Notes under the pieces: model-generated
Database searches by the model: none
Seen by the model: the letters and a program-made list of their open reading frames with translations, nothing else
Told to the model about the DNA's origin: nothing
Program-made: the position numbers and the translations under genes
NCBI RefSeq assembly: GCF_028622115.1
Contig: NZ_CP097263.1
Span: 1,984,001-2,048,000, forward strand
DNA length: 64,000 nt
Direction: 5' to 3'
DNA from: Kutzneria chonburiensis
GTDB taxonomy: Bacteria; Actinomycetota; Actinomycetes; Mycobacteriales; Pseudonocardiaceae
Shown: piece by piece, positions 27,273 to 35,543 of the stretch
Layout: each line of letters opens with the position of its first letter
Numbering within the stretch: the stretch's first letter is position 1

Positions 27273-28604
27273 ATGGCACTATTCCGCCGCCACAGAGCAC
27301 TTGCCGCGCTGGCGCTGGCCGCCGCGCTCGCCACCGCGTGCGGCTCGCCCGCCCAGGACACGGCCAAGGCCACCGGCACCCAGGACTCGGTCGACGCCGC
27401 GCTCAAGGCCGGCGGCACGATCACCTACTGGACCTGGACGCCGTCGGCCAAGGCGCAGGTCGCCGCGTTCGAGCAGGAGTACCCGAAGGTCAAGGTCAAC
27501 CTGGTCAACGCCGGCACCGGCAAGGACCAGTACACCAAGCTGCAGAACGCGATCAAGGCCGGCTCCGGCGGCCCGGACGTGGCCCAGATCGAGTACCAGG
27601 CGCTGCCGCAGTTCGCGCTGCCGGGCTCGCTGGTCGACCTGAACCAGTACGGCTTCGGCACGTTCCAGAAGGACTACACGGCGTCCACCTGGACCAGTGT
27701 TACCGTGAACAACGCGCTGTTCGGGCTGCCGCAGGACTCCGGCCCGATGGCGTTGTTCTACAACAAGGAGGACTTCGACAAGTACGGCATCGCCGTGCCG
27801 AAGACCTGGGACGAGTACCTGGACGCGGCCAAGAAGCTGCACGCCGCCGACCCGACCAAGTTCATCACCTCCGACATCGGCGACCCCGGCTTCACCACGA
27901 GCATGATCTGGCAGGCCGGCGGCCACCCGTTCAGCACCGACGGCCGCAACATCAAGATCAACCTGGACGACGCCGGCGCGCAGAAGTGGACCAAGGTCTG
28001 GGACCAGCTGGTGCAGGGCAAGCTGCTGTCCACGGTCAAGGGCTGGAGCGACGACTGGTACCGCGCCCTGGGTGACGGCTCGATCGCCACGCTGGTCACC
28101 GGCGCCTGGATGCCCGGCGTGTTCAAGTCCTCGGTGACGGCGGGCAGCGGCAAGTGGGCGGTCGCACCGATGCCGACCTACGACGGGCAGCCGGTCAGCG
28201 CGGAGAACGGCGGCAGCACGCAGTCGGTGCTCAAGCAGAGCTCGAATCCGGCGCTGGCCGCGGCGTTCGTGCGCTGGCTCAACCACGGCAACGGCATCAA
28301 GCCGTTCATCGCCAGCGGCGGTTTTCCGTCCACCACGGCGGATCTGAGCTCGCCGGCGTTCCTGAACGCGGCCGACCCGTACTTCGGCGGCCAGCAGGTC
28401 AACCAGGTGCTGAGCGCGTCCAGCGGCGTGGTTGCCAAGGGCTGGAGCTACCTGCCGTACCAGCTCTACGCCAACAGCGTCTACGGCGACACCGTCGGCA
28501 AGTCCTATCTCAACGGCACGGACATCGGCAGCGGTCTCAAGGCCTGGCAGGCCACGCTGGTCGACTACGGCAACCAACAGGGTTTCACCGTCAGCGCGGG
28601 CTGA
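27273..28604 (+). CDS. Sugar-binding lipoprotein of the GH35-linked importer
   Basis: 443 residues, ATG 27273 with GAAGGA upstream. Lipobox LATACGSP. Extracellular solute-binding protein family 1: TITYWTWTPSAKAQVAAFEQEYPKV at the N-terminus, ALFYNKEDFDKYGIAVPKTWDEY in the middle, aromatic-rich sugar pocket. It delivers a galactose- or arabinose-containing oligosaccharide to the two permeases; the next genes (GH35, GH5) suggest a beta-galactan or arabinogalactan fragment. A weak operator-like TGTTACCGTGAACA is at 27698. Confidence 0.92.
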   Translation: MALFRRHRALAALALAAALATACGSPAQDTAKATGTQDSVDAALKAGGTITYWTWTPSAKAQVAAFEQEYPKVKVNLVNAGTGKDQYTKLQNAIKAGSGGPDVAQIEYQALPQFALPGSLVDLNQYGFGTFQKDYTASTWTSVTVNNALFGLPQDSGPMALFYNKEDFDKYGIAVPKTWDEYLDAAKKLHAADPTKFITSDIGDPGFTTSMIWQAGGHPFSTDGRNIKINLDDAGAQKWTKVWDQLVQGKLLSTVKGWSDDWYRALGDGSIATLVTGAWMPGVFKSSVTAGSGKWAVAPMPTYDGQPVSAENGGSTQSVLKQSSNPALAAAFVRWLNHGNGIKPFIASGGFPSTTADLSSPAFLNAADPYFGGQQVNQVLSASSGVVAKGWSYLPYQLYANSVYGDTVGKSYLNGTDIGSGLKAWQATLVDYGNQQGFTVSAG

Positions 28605-28627
28605 CCTGACCGGAGGCACGACCACGC

Positions 28628-30370
28628 ATGGCTGAGTTCGCCATCGGCGACGCCGACTTCCTGCTCGACGGGCAACCGTTCCGGATCCTTTCCGGTGCGC
28701 TGCACTACTTCCGGGTGCATCCGGAGCTGTGGGCGGACCGGATCGACAAGGCCCGGCGGATGGGCCTGAACACCATCGAGACGTACGTGCCGTGGAACGC
28801 CCACGCGCCCGAGCGCGGCACGTTCGATCTCACCGGTGGTCTGGACCTTGACCGGTTCCTTGGTCTGATCGCGGATGCCGGCATGTACGCGATCGTGCGG
28901 CCCGGCCCGTACATCTGCGCCGAGTGGGACAACGGCGGCCTGCCGACCTGGCTGCCCGCGTCCGGCGTCCGCAGCTGCGAGCCGGGTTATCTCGACGCCG
29001 TCCGGGAATACCTGGGGCAGGTATACCGCGTGGTCGTGCCGCGCCAGATCGACCGGGGCGGCCCGGTGCTGCTGGTGCAGATCGAGAACGAGTACGGGGC
29101 CTACGGCAGCGACCAGCGCTACCTCGCCGAACTCGCCACTCACACCAGGGAAGCCGGCATCACCGTGCCACTGACCACAGTGGACCAACCGGTGGGTGAC
29201 ATGCTGGCGGCCGGCAGTCTGGACGGACTGCACCGCACCGCCTCGTTCGGATCCCGGGCCGCCGAGCGACTGGCCGTCCTGCGGGCCTACCAGCCGACCG
29301 GACCGTTGATGTGCAGCGAGTTCTGGTGTGGCTGGTTCGACCATTGGGGCGCGCACCACCACACCACATCGGTCGAGGAGTCCGCGGCGGAGCTGGACGC
29401 GCTGCTGGCGGCCGGCGCCTCGGTCAACATCTACATGTTCCACGGCGGCACCAACTTCGGCCTGGCCAACGGCGCCAACGACAAGGGCACGTACCAGCCG
29501 ATCGTCACGTCCTACGACTACGACGCGCCGTTGGACGAGGCCGGCAGTCCCACGGCCAAGTACCACGCGTTCCGGGACGTCATCGCGCGCTACCACAAGG
29601 TGCCGGACAGCGTGCCGCCGCCGGCCCAGCCGTTGCCGACACCGGTCACGTCCCTGCACGATCCGTTCCCGTTGTTGGCGTTGACAGGGCAATGGGAGCA
29701 GTGGTCGACGCTGCCCACTTTCGACGACCTGACGCCGACTCCGCGCCTGGTGTTGGCGCGCACGCAGATTGCCGGCGACGGACCTGGTGTGCTGGTGTTC
29801 GGCGAGATTCGGGACCGTGTCACGGTTTTCGTCGACGGCGTGCGGCTCGGCACGCTGCTGCGGGAGCACCACGACGAGGCCATGGGGCTGCCGGTCACCA
29901 GCGGTGAACTGACGTTGCTGATCGAGGACCTCGGGCGGGTGGACTACGGTCCCCGGCTCGGCGAACCCAAGGGGGTCATCGACGGCGTCAGCCTGAACGG
30001 GCAGGCGCTGACCGAGTGGGACGTGCTCCCCATCGACGCCGCGACGCTGCCGGACCGCTGTCCCGGCAGCGTCGACGGCCCGGCCGTCAGCGGGCCGCTG
30101 GCCGGGCCGGTGCTGGTACGCGCCTCGCTGACGGTCGAGGAGTCGACGGACCTGTTCCTCGACACCGCCGGCTGGGGCAAGGGAATGGTCTGGTTCAACG
30201 GGTTCCTGCTCGGCCGCTACTGGCGCCGCGGGCCGCAGCGAACGCTCTACGTGCCCGCGCCGCTGGTCGAGGCCGGCGGCAACGACCTCGTCGTGCTCGA
30301 ACTGGACACGATGATCGATCCCGTGGTCGCCTGCGCCCCGCGGGCGCGCCTGGGCCACACCGAAGCCTGA
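28628..30370 (+). CDS. GH35 beta-galactosidase, cytoplasmic
   Basis: 580 residues without a signal peptide, ATG 28628. GH35 signatures: ILSGALHYFRVHPELWADRI at the N-terminus, IVRPGPYICAEWDNGGLPTW, acid/base E155 in QIENEYGAYG and nucleophile E231 in SEFWCGWFDHWG, then NIYMFHGGTNFG. C-terminal beta domains end KGMVWFNGFLLGRYWRRGPQ. It would cleave beta-galactosides brought in by the preceding importer. Confidence 0.94.
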   Translation: MAEFAIGDADFLLDGQPFRILSGALHYFRVHPELWADRIDKARRMGLNTIETYVPWNAHAPERGTFDLTGGLDLDRFLGLIADAGMYAIVRPGPYICAEWDNGGLPTWLPASGVRSCEPGYLDAVREYLGQVYRVVVPRQIDRGGPVLLVQIENEYGAYGSDQRYLAELATHTREAGITVPLTTVDQPVGDMLAAGSLDGLHRTASFGSRAAERLAVLRAYQPTGPLMCSEFWCGWFDHWGAHHHTTSVEESAAELDALLAAGASVNIYMFHGGTNFGLANGANDKGTYQPIVTSYDYDAPLDEAGSPTAKYHAFRDVIARYHKVPDSVPPPAQPLPTPVTSLHDPFPLLALTGQWEQWSTLPTFDDLTPTPRLVLARTQIAGDGPGVLVFGEIRDRVTVFVDGVRLGTLLREHHDEAMGLPVTSGELTLLIEDLGRVDYGPRLGEPKGVIDGVSLNGQALTEWDVLPIDAATLPDRCPGSVDGPAVSGPLAGPVLVRASLTVEESTDLFLDTAGWGKGMVWFNGFLLGRYWRRGPQRTLYVPAPLVEAGGNDLVVLELDTMIDPVVACAPRARLGHTEA

Positions 30371-30382
30371 GGAAGGTCGACA

Positions 30383-31390
30383 ATGAGCTCAACCCTGCGC
30401 CGCCGGCTCGCCGCGGTCTGCTGTGCCGTCGGCGTGGCCGGCGCGATGGTCGCCGCCGCTCCGACCGCAGGCGCCGCGACCACCAGCGACTTCCGCGGCG
30501 TGAACTGGGCCGACCCACGCGACAACTACGCCTCCGACGCGGTGGTGCCGTCCGGTCTGTCCACAACGGACAGCTACGCCACCACCTTCGCCAAGGCCAG
30601 CGCGATCATCGGCCAGTTCCGGGCGAAGGTTGGCGCTAACACTGTTCGCCTGCCAGTGAATCCGACCTCGGTGAACGGCCCGTTCTGGCAGTCCTACACC
30701 GCGGCCGTCGACGCGGCGACGGCCAAGGGCTTCAAGGTCATCCTCGGCTACTGGGAGTCGCCGACGGCCAAGGACGGCCGTATCGACGACCAGTCCACGT
30801 TCAACGCCATGTGGCAGCGCATCACCACGCGGTTCGCGTTCTACCCCAACGTCTACTTCGAGCCGATGAACGAGCCGTTCGGCTACAGCAGCCAGGAATG
30901 GACCGGGATCGCCACGTCCTGGCTGTCGACCTACTGGTACGTGCCGCGCTCCCGGGTCGTCGTCGACGGCACCGGCTACGCCGACGACGTCAAGTCGGTG
31001 TGCGCCGACGACCGCCTGGCCGGCACTCACCTCGCCCTGCACTTCTACGGCTTCTGGCACAGCACGTGGACCGACCCGCAGCAGTGGCTGGCCGATTTCG
31101 ACCAGCGGCTCGGCACCTGCTCGTCCCGGACGATCCTCGACGAGTTCGGTGCGAGCATGACCACCGGCCTCAACTACAACGGCCCGATCAACGGCTCCAA
31201 CGAGATCGCCTACCTCCAGACCGTCACCAACCGGCTGCGCGAGCTGCACATGGGCTCGGTCTACTGGCCCGGGCTGCGCACCGGCGACACCTACTCGCTC
31301 ACCGAGCTGCACGGCAGCGGCACCGTGCTGTCGCTGAGCGTCACCAATGCCAGTGGCGCCGATCTCCTGGCTCGGGCCTGGGGCCGATGA
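30383..31390 (+). CDS. Secreted GH5 hydrolase
   Basis: 335 residues, ATG 30383 soon after GAGGAAGG, with a signal peptide ending about AGAA. GH5 barrel: FRGVNWADPRDNY, NTVRLPVNP, acid/base E164 in EPMNEPFG and nucleophile E254 in ILDEFGAS. There is no binding module. It is not close to the E1-type cellulase at 4298. Being the last gene of a beta-galactosidase operon, a galactanase-type activity such as beta-1,6-galactanase is possible, but that is inference from context. An operator-like GGTTGGCGCTAACA is at 30628. Confidence 0.85.
   Translation: MSSTLRRRLAAVCCAVGVAGAMVAAAPTAGAATTSDFRGVNWADPRDNYASDAVVPSGLSTTDSYATTFAKASAIIGQFRAKVGANTVRLPVNPTSVNGPFWQSYTAAVDAATAKGFKVILGYWESPTAKDGRIDDQSTFNAMWQRITTRFAFYPNVYFEPMNEPFGYSSQEWTGIATSWLSTYWYVPRSRVVVDGTGYADDVKSVCADDRLAGTHLALHFYGFWHSTWTDPQQWLADFDQRLGTCSSRTILDEFGASMTTGLNYNGPINGSNEIAYLQTVTNRLRELHMGSVYWPGLRTGDTYSLTELHGSGTVLSLSVTNASGADLLARAWGR
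30628..30641. promoter_or_regulatory. Intragenic operator-like GGTTGGCGCTAACA
   Basis: Two mismatches from the palindrome, inside the GH5 gene (codons GTT GGC GCT AAC, V-G-A-N). Weak on its own; reported because it is part of the repeated pattern. Confidence 0.35.
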
Positions 31391-32632
31391 TCACGGCGTG
31401 ACGGTGAGCAGCCGGGTCACCGGCCGCGCGCCGATGCCGTGCACCAGCACGCTGCCCAGCACACAGATCACGGTGATCACGAGGATGACGTCGGCCGTCG
31501 GTCCTTCCGGCAACCGGTTGAACGCCAACAGGCCGAACACGATCGACGTCGTTCCCCGTGGTCCCAGTGCCCCGACGAGCAGCCGCTCACGGGCCGAGAA
31601 CCTCGAGCCGATCAGCGAGAGGAGCACCGGCCCGACCCGGACCACGGTGAGGGCCAGCGCGCAGAACACGACCACCTGCCAGGGGATCCCGATCAGCACC
31701 GTGAGCACGGCCGCGATGCCGACCATGAACCACATGGTCATGGTCAGCACGGACGTGATGTCCTCCAGCAGATGGAAGTCCTGGCTGAGGGCGTGCGTCG
31801 CGCCGGCCGGCGTCGACCGGAGGCGGCGGGCCTTGGCCAGCCGGTGCACGTACCGGAAGGCGATGCCGCAGATGAACGAGGCGACGAACCCGTTGCCGTC
31901 GATGCCGACCGTGACGGTGTAGGTCAGCAGCGGAGCCAGCAGAACGGTGATGCGACCGGACTGCCCGGTCATCCAGCCGGCCCGTTCGGCGAGATTCATC
32001 AGCAGCGCCAAGACGGTGCCGAGCACGACACCGACGACGAGGGCCTTGAGCGCGAACGGGATCGCGGTGCCCAGGGCATCCAGCGGCGTGCGCTGCTGGT
32101 CGTGGTCGCCGGCCAGGATCAGCGCGAACAGGAACAGCGGGGAGACGATGCCGTCGTTGTAGCCGCTCTCCACGTTGAGCACGCTGCGCACCCGCGTGGG
32201 GAGCCCGCGGTCGCGGACGAGGCGTTCGGCCGGCGCGAAGTCGGTCGGCACGACGACGCCGGCGATGAGCAGCAACACCGGCCACGGCAGCCCGGGGAAC
32301 AGCAGCCAGCCGCACGCCATTGCCAGCAATAGGCTCAGTGGTAGCGCTATCAGCAGCACCCGGGCGACCAGGCCGCCCGATCCGCCGAACAGCCGACCGC
32401 CGCGGACCTCGGTGGCGTCGGTGAACAGCAGCACCGCGAGGATGATCTCCGCCGCCTGCTGCACCGCCTGTGTGTTCAGCACGGCCGACAGCGAGTCCTC
32501 GTTGAGCAGCCCGACGGCCACGCCGGCGAGCACCAGAACGACCGGCGCGCCGAGGTTCAACCGGTCGAGGCGCGCGGCGGCCAGTGACCGGACCATGAGG
32601 GCGACGGCGATCGCGAGGAAGAGGGAGTTCAT
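31391..32632 (-). CDS. Na+/H+ antiporter, CPA1-type
   Basis: 413 residues from ATG 32632. Upstream in-frame codons look non-coding and lack hydrophobic helices. About 12 membrane segments. VVVPTDFAPAERLV and ESGYNDGIVSPLFLF match the CPA1 antiporter core, the latter carrying the acidic residue pair region. GPRGTTSIVFGLLAF is near the C-terminus. The stop abuts the stop of the convergent GH5 gene without spacing. No link to sugar metabolism is seen. Confidence 0.85.
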   Translation of the reverse strand: MNSLFLAIAVALMVRSLAAARLDRLNLGAPVVLVLAGVAVGLLNEDSLSAVLNTQAVQQAAEIILAVLLFTDATEVRGGRLFGGSGGLVARVLLIALPLSLLLAMACGWLLFPGLPWPVLLLIAGVVVPTDFAPAERLVRDRGLPTRVRSVLNVESGYNDGIVSPLFLFALILAGDHDQQRTPLDALGTAIPFALKALVVGVVLGTVLALLMNLAERAGWMTGQSGRITVLLAPLLTYTVTVGIDGNGFVASFICGIAFRYVHRLAKARRLRSTPAGATHALSQDFHLLEDITSVLTMTMWFMVGIAAVLTVLIGIPWQVVVFCALALTVVRVGPVLLSLIGSRFSARERLLVGALGPRGTTSIVFGLLAFNRLPEGPTADVILVITVICVLGSVLVHGIGARPVTRLLTVTP

Positions 32633-32804
32633 TCGACCGGTGCTCGTTTTCGTCGTCGGGCCGGTTGGTCGGCTCGGATCATAGACGAGGTCAGGCCATG
32701 TCCACATCGGACCGACCGGGCGTCGCGCCACTTCGACGAATTCGACCGTGACCAGTGCGCGAAACGGCGGCGGAAGGGGAGAGGCCCGACCTAGCCTCAC
32801 GTTC

Positions 32805-34331
32805 ATGTCGAGACACACCTGGGCTGTGGCGGTCGCGCTGGTCACCGCCCTGCTCCCCGCCGGCGCCGCCGCGGCGGCGGGCACGCCGCACACCGTCGTC
32901 GCCGACCCGCGACCCGAGATCGGCTCCCTCTCGGACGGCTCCGATCCCAGCAACCACCACTGCTCGGCCAGCATCGTGGCCAGCCCCAAGGGCAACGTCA
33001 TCGTCACCGCGGCGCACTGCGTGGCCGGCAAGGCCCACGTGTACTTCACGCCCGGCTACCACGACGGCCAGGCCCCGTACGGCACGTGGCGCTCGGCGGC
33101 CACCTACCTCGACCCGGGCTGGGCCACCAGTCACGATATCGACGGCGCCGGCTCGCCCTACGACTACGCGTTCGTGGTGCTCGAGCCGCGCAACGGCAAG
33201 AACGTCGCCGACGTGACCGGCGCCTCGCTCACCCTGAAGACCGATGCCACCCTGCCGGCCGACCTGAAGGTGTACGGCTACCCGTCCACCGGCACGTCCG
33301 GATACCAGGACAAGCCGTACGTCGGGACTAGCACCGCTAACAAGGACGGCCAGTACTGGGAAACGCTCCAGTGCACCGGCATTCCCGGCGGGTTCAGCGG
33401 CGGTCCGTGGATCCTCGGCGGCGGCAAGGACCTCATCGGCGTGATCGGCGGCAAGGGCCAGAACCTGCCGGCCAGCGATCCCCGCAACTACAGCGTCCGC
33501 TTCGACGAGCGCGTCAAGGCCTTGTACGACAAGGCCGTCGCCGCGCCGGTGCCGCCGAGCGACGGCAACCTCGGCTATCCGCTCGGCGACGGGCCGCTGT
33601 GGAAGCACGCCGACCTGATCACCAGCGGCGACTTCACCGGCAGCAGCCAGCTCGACATGATCGTCAAGTGGAGCGACGGCGAGGTCACGCTCTACCAGGG
33701 CGGGTCGACCACCGATCCGCAGAAGCCGTTCGTCGGCGAGACCCAGCTGGCCGCGCCGGGTGGTCTCTGGACGCACGCCAAGGGCATCGCCACCGTCAAC
33801 CGCGGTGTCGTGGTCACGTGGAGCGACGGCGAGGTCACCTACTACGGCTCCGTCGGCAAGGGCGGTTTCGGTGGCGAGGTCCAGCTCACCGCCCCGAACG
33901 ACCTGTGGCGCGACCACGCCTCCCTCATCGCCGGTCTCGGCGGCGACCTCGCGGTTGTCTGGAACGACGGCGAAACCACCCTGTACCAGGGCATCGCCGC
34001 CAACGGCATCCACTCGGAGCGTCAGCTCGCCGCCCCCAACGGCACCTGGACCCACGCCCAGACCATCTCCGGCGGCGACTGGGTCGGTTCCGGGGCTTCT
34101 GACCTGCTGGTCCGGTGGAGCGACGGCGAGTTCACCATCTACGGCGACGTCGCCGGCGCCGGCCTCGGCCAGGAGCACCAGGTCAAGGCCCCCAATGAGC
34201 TGTGGACCCACGCCACCGTCACCGCCGGCCGCGGCAACGCGATCGTGGTCCGGTGGAGCGACGGCGAGGTCAGCCTCTACCCCGCCGTGGACGGGCAGCT
34301 GCACCGCGAGATCCAGCTCGTCGCGCCGTGA
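32805..34331 (+). CDS. Secreted trypsin-like serine protease with C-terminal WSDGE repeats
   Basis: 508 residues from ATG 32805: signal peptide (~1-27), S1-type domain (~40-240) with catalytic H71 (VTAAHCVAG), D120 (PYDYAFVVL) and S198 (GGFSGGPW), then about 240 residues built from repeats of ~48 residues. Each repeat carries a variant of VRWSDGEVTLY followed by ELWTHA-type segments. The repeat resembles tectonin or propeller-like binding blades and probably anchors the enzyme to a surface or glycan. A weak partial site TAGCACCGCTAACA at 33329 was not accepted as an operator. No ribosome site is near ATG 32805; the next possible start is GTG 32748. Confidence 0.83.
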   Translation: MSRHTWAVAVALVTALLPAGAAAAAGTPHTVVADPRPEIGSLSDGSDPSNHHCSASIVASPKGNVIVTAAHCVAGKAHVYFTPGYHDGQAPYGTWRSAATYLDPGWATSHDIDGAGSPYDYAFVVLEPRNGKNVADVTGASLTLKTDATLPADLKVYGYPSTGTSGYQDKPYVGTSTANKDGQYWETLQCTGIPGGFSGGPWILGGGKDLIGVIGGKGQNLPASDPRNYSVRFDERVKALYDKAVAAPVPPSDGNLGYPLGDGPLWKHADLITSGDFTGSSQLDMIVKWSDGEVTLYQGGSTTDPQKPFVGETQLAAPGGLWTHAKGIATVNRGVVVTWSDGEVTYYGSVGKGGFGGEVQLTAPNDLWRDHASLIAGLGGDLAVVWNDGETTLYQGIAANGIHSERQLAAPNGTWTHAQTISGGDWVGSGASDLLVRWSDGEFTIYGDVAGAGLGQEHQVKAPNELWTHATVTAGRGNAIVVRWSDGEVSLYPAVDGQLHREIQLVAP

Positions 34332-34339
34332 CGCGAAGG

Positions 34340-34366
34340 GCCAGGCCGGGTATCGCCCGGCCTGGC
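34340..34366. terminator. Bidirectional hairpin between protease and enolase-superfamily genes
   Basis: GCCAGGCCGGG (34340-34350) pairs with CCCGGCCTGGC (34356-34366), loop TATCG. It lies between two convergent stop codons. Confidence 0.8.
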
Positions 34367-34375
34367 ACCGTCACG

Positions 34376-35530
34376 TCACCAGGTGTCAACAATGTGAGCG
34401 TTAACATAATCGAGGTTCCAGTCGTCGCCGAGTCCTGGCACGGTGGGCATGGCGACCATGCCGTCCTCGTCCACGGCGTCGAGGATCGAGTTGCGGTGGG
34501 GTGGCAGGCGGTCGAAGTCGACGTGGGGGTGCAACAGGCCGCGCTCGTACCAGCGGGGATTGGCGGTGGCGCCGAGGACGGCGAGATTGCCGGAGCCGTT
34601 GCCGTGGATCTCGCAGTCCATGTTGAACGCCTCGGCGAGGTGCACGGTCTTGAGCGTGGCGCTGATGCCGCCGCAGTCGTCGACGCCGGCCCGGAGGATG
34701 TCGCACGCGCCGGCCCGGATCCACTCGGCGCGGACGAAATGCTTGCCGGCGGCGGTTTCCGGCCCGATCACCGGCACGGCCAGCTGCTCGGCCAACCACC
34801 GGTAAGAGCTGATCGACGCCTCGTCCATCGGCTCCTCGTACCAGGCGAAGTCGAGCTTCTCCAGGGCCCGCCCGAGCTCGAGGGCTTCGGTCCGGCGGTA
34901 CCAGTGGTTGGCGTCGAGCATCAGTGCGACGTCCGGCCCGACGGCCTCCCGCACGGCGGCGCACGTCCGGATGTCCAGCTGGAGATCCGGGGCGAACGGC
35001 ACCGGCGGCATCCAGGTGTGCAGTTTGATGCCCCGGTAGCCGCGTTTGGCCAGCTGCTCGGCGAACGCCGCGTAGTCCTCGGGGCTGCTCAGACCGCCGG
35101 GGATCTCGTCGCCGCACATGGTGCTCGCGTAGGCCGGCACACGGTCGCGAGCGCCGCCGAGCAGCTTCCAGACCGGCAGTCCGGCGCGGCGACCGAGCAG
35201 ATCCCACAACGCCTGGTCCACGTAGCCGAGCGCACGATCGGTCAGGCCGCCATGGGCGCCGCGCTGGCGTCGGGACAGCGTCTGCCAGATCTGCTCCCGC
35301 TGCCACGGGTCGCGGCCGAGCAGCGCCGGCCGGATGTGCGCGGACAACACCGGTTCCCGCAGATGGTCGGGCTGCACCTGGCAGTAGCCGGTGTGCCCGT
35401 CCTGGTCGGTGATCTCCAGCAGCGCGGCCCGGACCTCGTGCTCGGGCGCCGGATGACGGTGCCCGGCCTCGTCGACCTCGGTGCACGCGGTCGTGGCGAA
35501 GACCCGGACGGCCACGGCTTCGATCAGCAT
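34376..35530 (-). CDS. Enolase-superfamily sugar-acid dehydratase or cycloisomerase
   Basis: 384 residues, ATG 35530. Mandelate racemase/muconate-lactonising fold: Mg ligands expected at D in LMLDANHWY, E in WYEEPMDEAS and E in IGPETAAGKH, and a K-x-H in YRGIKLHTWMP where many relatives have K-x-K. A later His lies in CEIHGNGSG. Last gene of the pectate-lyase/importer operon, so a uronate- or aldonate-derived substrate is likely; the exact acid cannot be read. It lies 13 bases after the SBP gene. Its final codons hold an operator-like sequence with unusually AT-rich codon choice. Confidence 0.82.
   Translation of the reverse strand: MLIEAVAVRVFATTACTEVDEAGHRHPAPEHEVRAALLEITDQDGHTGYCQVQPDHLREPVLSAHIRPALLGRDPWQREQIWQTLSRRQRGAHGGLTDRALGYVDQALWDLLGRRAGLPVWKLLGGARDRVPAYASTMCGDEIPGGLSSPEDYAAFAEQLAKRGYRGIKLHTWMPPVPFAPDLQLDIRTCAAVREAVGPDVALMLDANHWYRRTEALELGRALEKLDFAWYEEPMDEASISSYRWLAEQLAVPVIGPETAAGKHFVRAEWIRAGACDILRAGVDDCGGISATLKTVHLAEAFNMDCEIHGNGSGNLAVLGATANPRWYERGLLHPHVDFDRLPPHRNSILDAVDEDGMVAMPTVPGLGDDWNLDYVNAHIVDTW
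34393..34406. promoter_or_regulatory. Operator-like TGTGAGCGTTAACA in the last codons of the dehydratase gene
   Basis: Two mismatches from the palindrome. On the coding strand it is GTT AAC GCT CAC ATT, flanked by GAT TAT and GTT, an AT-rich run in an otherwise GC-ending gene. It lies near the bidirectional hairpin, at the 3' end of both convergent units. Confidence 0.4.
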
Positions 35531-35543
35531 CGGCGGTGTGTTC

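Noticed and set aside
33329-33342. TAGCACCGCTAACA inside the protease gene as an operator
   Set aside because: Four mismatches; only the right half matches, and the protease is not a carbohydrate gene.
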